This document shows positions 59,116-64,000 of a DNA stretch of 64,000 nt, piece by piece. Below the pieces are notes generated by a model, which was not told the origin of the DNA, made no database searches, and saw nothing but the letters and a program-made list of their open reading frames with translations. This DNA is from Aselliscus stoliczkanus (lineage: Eukaryota; Chordata; Mammalia; Chiroptera; Hipposideridae): contig CM066741.1 of assembly GCA_033961575.1 (NCBI GenBank), forward strand, positions 1,927,715-1,991,714. The letters are read 5' to 3'. A program made the translations under genes and the position numbers. Position 1 is the first letter of the stretch, and every line of letters begins with the position of its first letter.

Positions 59116-59639
59116 AGTGATGCGATTTGCCGAGTTGGTGAAGGATGGATCTGGTTGTCCGTCGGGGGACACTGGGAGGAGGCAGGGGTCCTGGACAGGA
59201 GAGTATGAGGAACCTTCTCTTGTTCCCTTTATTTCTCAGGCTTCATGAGGGGGTGCCTATTTAAAGGAGATGCAGGCAGAGCAATACTTTCACATATGAA
59301 ATCCTTGTCATGGTTTGTCTTTTTGTCTCTCATAAGAAAGGAGAGAAGATCCCAATAAAATCTCCTAAAACCTGCCTGTCAGTTTCCATGTTCACATAAG
59401 TTCCTGTCGGACCCCAAAAGTTCACAGCGCCCCAAGAGTAGCAAGAGGTCCTAATAACCACATATACAATATCTAGGAAAGAAAGTGGCTTTTAAGATAA
59501 AATAGATAATATGATTTTTTTTTTAAAGGAAAGGCAGGAAGTGACCATATGCACCAATAATTGGAACCATGTATAGAACCACCTGAGTGGTAGATTTCTG
59601 GATGGGTTTGTTTTATATAATGAACTATTTTTAATTTAA

Positions 59640-60960
59640 AATAGTCTCTGAAACAGTTATTTTTAAAAAACGGTTATAAAAGCTCTCTCCTAAAAACTCA
59701 GCTGTGGATATAAACCATTTCAAAGAAAGTGGAAATGAAATTGCAGCATCTTTGATTTTATGGGATAAGTTAAAGCTGGACTCAGAAAAAATAATTGCCA
59801 TAAATTCTTTGGTCATGAAACAAGCAAAAAGTGAAAATAAATGAGCATTGACCTCAAGATTTAGGAAGAGAAGGTCAACAAAATAAACACAGTGAAAGCA
59901 GGAGCGAGCACTTAAAAAAATCATAAACTGAGCTAGAAAATCTATGACCAATAAAAATTGATAGCTACATCCAAGATATGGTATTTTAAAAAGAACAATG
60001 AAATAAACAAACCTCTGGGAAATCTAAGAAAAATAGGCAAAATCTGGAATGAAAATGGAATCAGAAGTATGGAATTAGAGGATTTTTTTTTTAATTATAA
60101 AAGGATATACAATACAAATGAATTTGAAAATCTGGATGAAATGGATTCTTTTCAAGGAAAATACAAATGAATAAAATTGATTGAAGGAAGGAGACAATAT
60201 AGATGGACCAGTAGCCCTGAAAGAAATAGTGAAAGTTATAAACAAACAAACAAACAAACAAACAAAATCCTACTTCTCCAAAAGATTCCATGCTCAGACA
60301 ATTGTATGGATAATTTCTTTTAAACGAAACAAATACTTCATTTCCAGATTACTTGAATAGGTGGAGCAAATAAAAAGAAGAAAAGTTCCTCAAATCGTTT
60401 TATGACGCTAGCATAACTGATGGCAAAACCTGATAAAAGAATCACAAAAAAAGAATATTACCAACCAAACTTTCCTATGAATACTAATGTAAACATCCTT
60501 AATAAAGCTATGTCAAATTGATTCTAATCAACTTGATTCTAACACTATACTAAAAGCACAATAAAGTATGACCCAATCAAGCCTAGTCTTGTAATACAAG
60601 GATGGTTTAATTTTAGGAGAGTTCTTAACACATCTGATTATATCAATAAGTACAAAAAGGGAAGCCAAATAATCAACTCTGTAGAGTAAAATTTAAAAAA
60701 AGATAATCATTAATATTCATTTTTAACAATTCTAGGTAAAATTAGAATAAAGTGTAATTTCTTAATACAATGAAGAATTTCTATCTTAAAAAAAACATCT
60801 GCATTAACTTAAAAGCAAAATACTCGATATAATCCCATATGGTCATGGGCCAAAAAAGATGTCTGTTATGATGCCCATATCATCAGTATTTACCATTACC
60901 AATTTTTAAGCAAAGATTTTAAAAGATAATACTATCTAGCCAGAGATGGTCTGAGAGGCG
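59640..60960 (+). repeat. Old L1M ORF2 fossil
   Basis: AT-rich degraded LINE. Translated pieces in sense order match L1 ORF2: INKPLGNLRKIGKIWNENG, then FENLDEMDSF near 60120, MAKPDKRITKKEYYQPN near 60420, NILNKAMSN near 60495 and QGWFNFRRVLN near 60600. Numerous stops and frameshifts. A (CAAA)n run of about six units sits at 60241-60266. Confidence 0.7.
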
Positions 60961-61023
60961 GCCTCTTCTGAGCATGCTATAATTTGGTGCCTCTTCAAAT
61001 TTAATTTAAAAAATTAAACCTTT

Positions 61024-61131
61024 AGGGCCGGCAGAATGGCGCGGTGGTTAAGCGCTGGCTTGGGAAGCCAGCGGCCCCGGTTCGGGTCCCACATATGAGG
61101 GCCGGTGACACAGCCCTCAAAAAAAAAAAAA
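61024..61131 (+). mobile_element. Short tRNA-Ser-like SINE
   Basis: Sense copy inserted next to the L1 fossil. Head GGCCGGCAGAATGGCGCGGT, 'ggttaagcgctggcttggga', box B GGTTCGGGTCC at 61079-61089, 'gtgacacagccctc', then an A-tail. A 13-bp perfect target-site duplication AAATTAAACCTTT flanks it (61011-61023 and 61132-61144). Confidence 0.9.
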
Positions 61132-61144
61132 AAATTAAACCTTT

Positions 61145-61734
61145 GAATTATAAAGCTGTATGTGGTTGTTGAAATAATTCAAATGATGCAATTCAAGCAT
61201 CTAAATTAAAATTAATCTTTTCTTCCCCATCTACACACTAATATTCCTAATAGGCACTGTTATTAATAAAATGTGTATATCATCTTCCATAGTTTCCTTT
61301 GCTTGTATGAACATGTGGAAACATAGGAGTGCTTACATAGGTCCTCTTTAAACAGCGGGGAACATAAAAGATATTGCTCTTGAGCTGCTGTTATCAGTTG
61401 CCAGTTGACCCTGGATATCATTTCAGTGAATGCAAAATACTCCATATGATTAAAACTGATGTTCATGAAACATTTGTTCAGTACTTCAAAAGCAGAGCGG
61501 CTGAGTGCTGTGTGGGGCAGAGTGGGAAGGGGCAGTTGAGTCCCTGCAGAGGGACAGGCCACAGGGCTCAGCTCTGTGAGGGGAGCAGACAGAGGGTTAC
61601 ACTACAGGCACCGGACTCTCACATCGCCATGACCCCGTCAGATGGATATTTTTATAAAAAGTAGCTTTGTGTCTTAACTTTTCACTTTGAAATCACTTCA
61701 GACCCCCAGGAAAGTCGGTCATGTGACTAAATTG
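61145..61734. other. Intergenic, nothing assigned
   Basis: AT-rich to mixed sequence; part may be old L1 3'UTR ('tatcatttcagtgaatgcaa'), not assignable. Confidence 0.35.
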
Positions 61735-61995
61735 TGACCGTTGAGAGGTAAGAGGAAGTGTGCAGGGTTTCCAGGAAGTCTCCTTAAGAGCTAACAGCTC
61801 CTTCTTCTGGCTGCATGGGATTTGGACACAATGGCTGCACACAAGCAGCCATCTTGGGCCATGAGGTGATGGACTGAGGACAGTGAGACATCAGGGCAGG
61901 AGGAGCCTGGGTCCTTGATAACCGTGGACTTACCAGAGCAGTCCTGGCCTCCCTATCTCAAGGCTTCTTATGATTGCAAGAGAAAAATAAATTTC
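61735..61995 (+). repeat. Old interspersed repeat, same type as 36.3 kb
   Basis: 'gcagccatcttgggccatga', 'agcctgggtccttgataacc' and 'aaataaatttctgtattgct' belong to a common old mammalian repeat, probably the family at 36290-36755. Confidence 0.45.
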
Positions 61996-63225
61996 TGTAT
62001 TGCTCGTCACTGATATTTTGAGGGATTTCATTTGCATGCATTCTGAGCAAGGAATTCGGAGAGGCCATTTCGTGTCAGGAGGGCTCTGAGATGAAATAAA
62101 AATGTTTCTTATTCCACCAGACATCAAGGTCACCTAACCCTACAGATCCCAGGGGACCGACCACCCCAGAACTCCTAAATCAGCCTCTATGGAGGTAGAT
62201 CCCAGAAGCTGCACTGTGACTCGTTCCCCGGTGGTTTCATGCACGTGAAGGTTTGTGACCTCATGGAAGGAAGAGGTGTAGGGAGGGGAGGAAGGAAGTG
62301 AAGTACTGACCATTCACCTGAACCTCAGTTGGCCTGCAGGGGTGGGTAGTTATGAGATGCCCTCCCTTGTAGGAGAGTTACACACCCCTGCCCCCAGGAG
62401 CTCAGGCAAAGCCATGAGATTTGCTTTGGTCAATCACATGTGAGCAGACGTGACACCTGTCACTTTCAAGCAGAACCTCTTCATGCTAGCACATGCTTTC
62501 CCAAATCTGGGTATGACATGGAGAAGGCCTCACTCAACCTGTGCAGGAAATGTAGAACAAGAAATACCATTCACGTGCCGAGCCACTGAGACTCGGAGGT
62601 TGTTACTGCAGCAGAGCCTAACCCACTCTGACGGGTAGCAGCTAAATTATCTGACGCTGACTCACCTGGGTGCCTTGCACATAAATATAAGGATTTTTTT
62701 CTTCAATTTGCTTGAGGGAATTTTTGACTTCGTTTCTTTGAAACATTATTTATCCTTGTGGATGTCTTTGTTTTTGTCTTCTGTCTGCTGACTCACCTTT
62801 CTTGAATGTGTGTGTTTCTCCCGGTAAATATTTTCAGACCTGCAGCGTTTTGCACAGTCTTTACCAAAGCCGTCCCTTTTGATTATTGTTGTGTCCTTGA
62901 TTTTTGTCTTGTTTTGTACTGCGCATGCCTGAGTATACTTCAGGAGCTCAACCAAATTAATATGTAGCCAGCATTCTCCCCTGTTTGAGAAGCCACTGGC
63001 ATTTTGACAACAAGGATGAAGATACGAGACAGATGGGTTCAGAACTGTATTGAATTCCACCCTATTTTATTTTCCAAGATCCTTAATTCATAAAGGCATT
63101 CTGGGATTACGAGACACGATGACATATATAACATTACTACCAAATATATTTATTACTAAATTATAAAAAATTTGCCAAAAAGGTCTCTAGAGAAACTGGC
63201 AAAAAGTCATTAAAGTGTTTGAGCA
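61996..63225. other. Intergenic, nothing assigned
   Basis: No gene or clearly named repeat. The HS3ST2 3' end is not recognised here. Confidence 0.4.
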
Positions 63226-63310
63226 TTCATTCATTCAACAAATATTTATTGAGTGCCTCAGGTTTCCCAGGGGGACTGCAGGGGATGACAGGTGGCTGCC
63301 CTCGTGGAGG
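63226..63310 (-). repeat. L2 LINE 3' end, antisense
   Basis: 'cattcattcattcaacaaat' then 'atttattgagtgcctcaggt' and 'ggtggctgccctcgtgga'. Confidence 0.7.
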
Positions 63311-63324
63311 GTCCATTAAGACTA

Positions 63325-63485
63325 GATGGTTAGAGGCAGGATTTAAGGCCAGTGGTGTGACTGAACGGTTTACTTCATCTTCCCTCCCCGGAGCCTCAGT
63401 TTCCCCATCTGTAAAGTGCAGATGGCACAATTCACGTGGCTGTATGAGAAGTGGATGAGCTCATGTAGATAAAGTGGCACGGAGC
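63325..63485 (+). repeat. MIR SINE
   Basis: 'gaggcaggatttaaggccag', 'gagcctcagtttccccatct' and 'gtaaagtgcagatggc'. Confidence 0.7.
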
Positions 63486-63932
63486 TGGCCGGCAGCAAGC
63501 GCTTACGGAGTGGTGGCCTTGCCAACCTTAGACAAATAGTCCCAGCGTGAGGACGCAGGGTTCGTGACCAGAGGTTGCCATTTTGGAGAAAAGTGTAACA
63601 GTGGAGAACAGGAGATGGTGGCAGGGCTGAGGGAGAGGGTGGTTCGTTGAGGTCTGGGCACTTAAGTGTGCTTACTGGCAGAGGGAGAGTGAAAGAACAT
63701 GGGTGACTCCGGAGGGATGGACAATGGGTGGGACCAAGCGCTGGGACACCCAGGCCGGTGTGGCATGTGGGGCAGAGAAGAGAGAAGTTAGACTCCACTC
63801 AGGAAAGGGGGAGGGGGCGCCTGCTCAGGCCATGAAGCCTGGCATGTGAGCCTGAGGGGGTCAGCGGTGCCGAGAGCCCAAAGGGATGACGCAGGGCTGA
63901 AACGTCCTCTCCTTGCTGGGCTTTTAGAGACT

Positions 63933-63975
63933 GCCCCCCCCCACCATCCCCACCCCCCCACCCCCACCCCCGCGC
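63933..63975. repeat. C-rich low-complexity tract
   Basis: C10 followed by CCACCATCCCCACCCC-type runs; on the - strand several G-runs are close enough for a G-quadruplex. Confidence 0.85.
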
Positions 63976-64000
63976 ATGCTCTAAAAATTTTTTTTTTAAA

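Noticed and set aside
61024..61131. tRNA gene-like box A and box B
   Set aside because: Part of a SINE with poly(A) tail and target-site duplications, not a tRNA gene; the same applies to the heads at 13.6, 14.9, 21.1, 21.6, 41.0 and 57.2 kb.
62000..64000. Possible HS3ST2 3' end at the right edge
   Set aside because: No sulfotransferase sequence on either strand; the gene is expected well beyond this window.

Overview
The window looks like mammalian nuclear DNA, most likely from a bat. Genes are sparse, and most of the sequence is old mammalian interspersed repeats (MIR, L2, L1M, MLT1-like, MER5/MER1-type, Tigger). On top of these sit younger tRNA-derived SINEs. One copy at 13.5 kb resembles the bat VES SINE. 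Six others carry a tRNA-Ser-like head, as I recall from horseshoe-bat (Rhin-type) SINEs, so a rhinolophoid bat is my best guess. That rests on memory of repeat families, not on a search.

Layout. Positions 1-1367 are the last intron of USP31 on the + strand. Positions 1368-2935 are its large last coding exon, about 521 codons encoding the Ser/Pro/Lys-rich C-terminal tail. A long, almost repeat-free stretch follows to about 9.3 kb and is best read as the USP31 3'UTR, with several AATAAA candidates. From about 9.7 kb to the right edge I find no functional protein-coding gene. In human the next gene is HS3ST2, convergent and well over 100 kb away as I recall, so this would be the USP31-HS3ST2 intergenic region.

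The only other gene-like object is a nearly full-length intronless IGBP1 (alpha4) retrocopy on the - strand (about 47.95-49.34 kb). It is disabled by a frameshift next to its start and one in-frame TGA.

The intergenic DNA also holds two minisatellites (52-bp x7 at 17.6 kb, 41-bp x5 at 54.4 kb), a microsatellite cluster at 51.6-52.8 kb and a 79-bp palindromic mariner-type MITE at 20.7 kb. Several non-repetitive, homeodomain-motif-rich blocks could be conserved regulatory elements. I found no operon-like or defence-like system. The most unusual structure is a roughly 390-415 bp composite SINE, present twice with clean target-site duplications. It joins the tRNA-Ser-like head to a VES-like unit.
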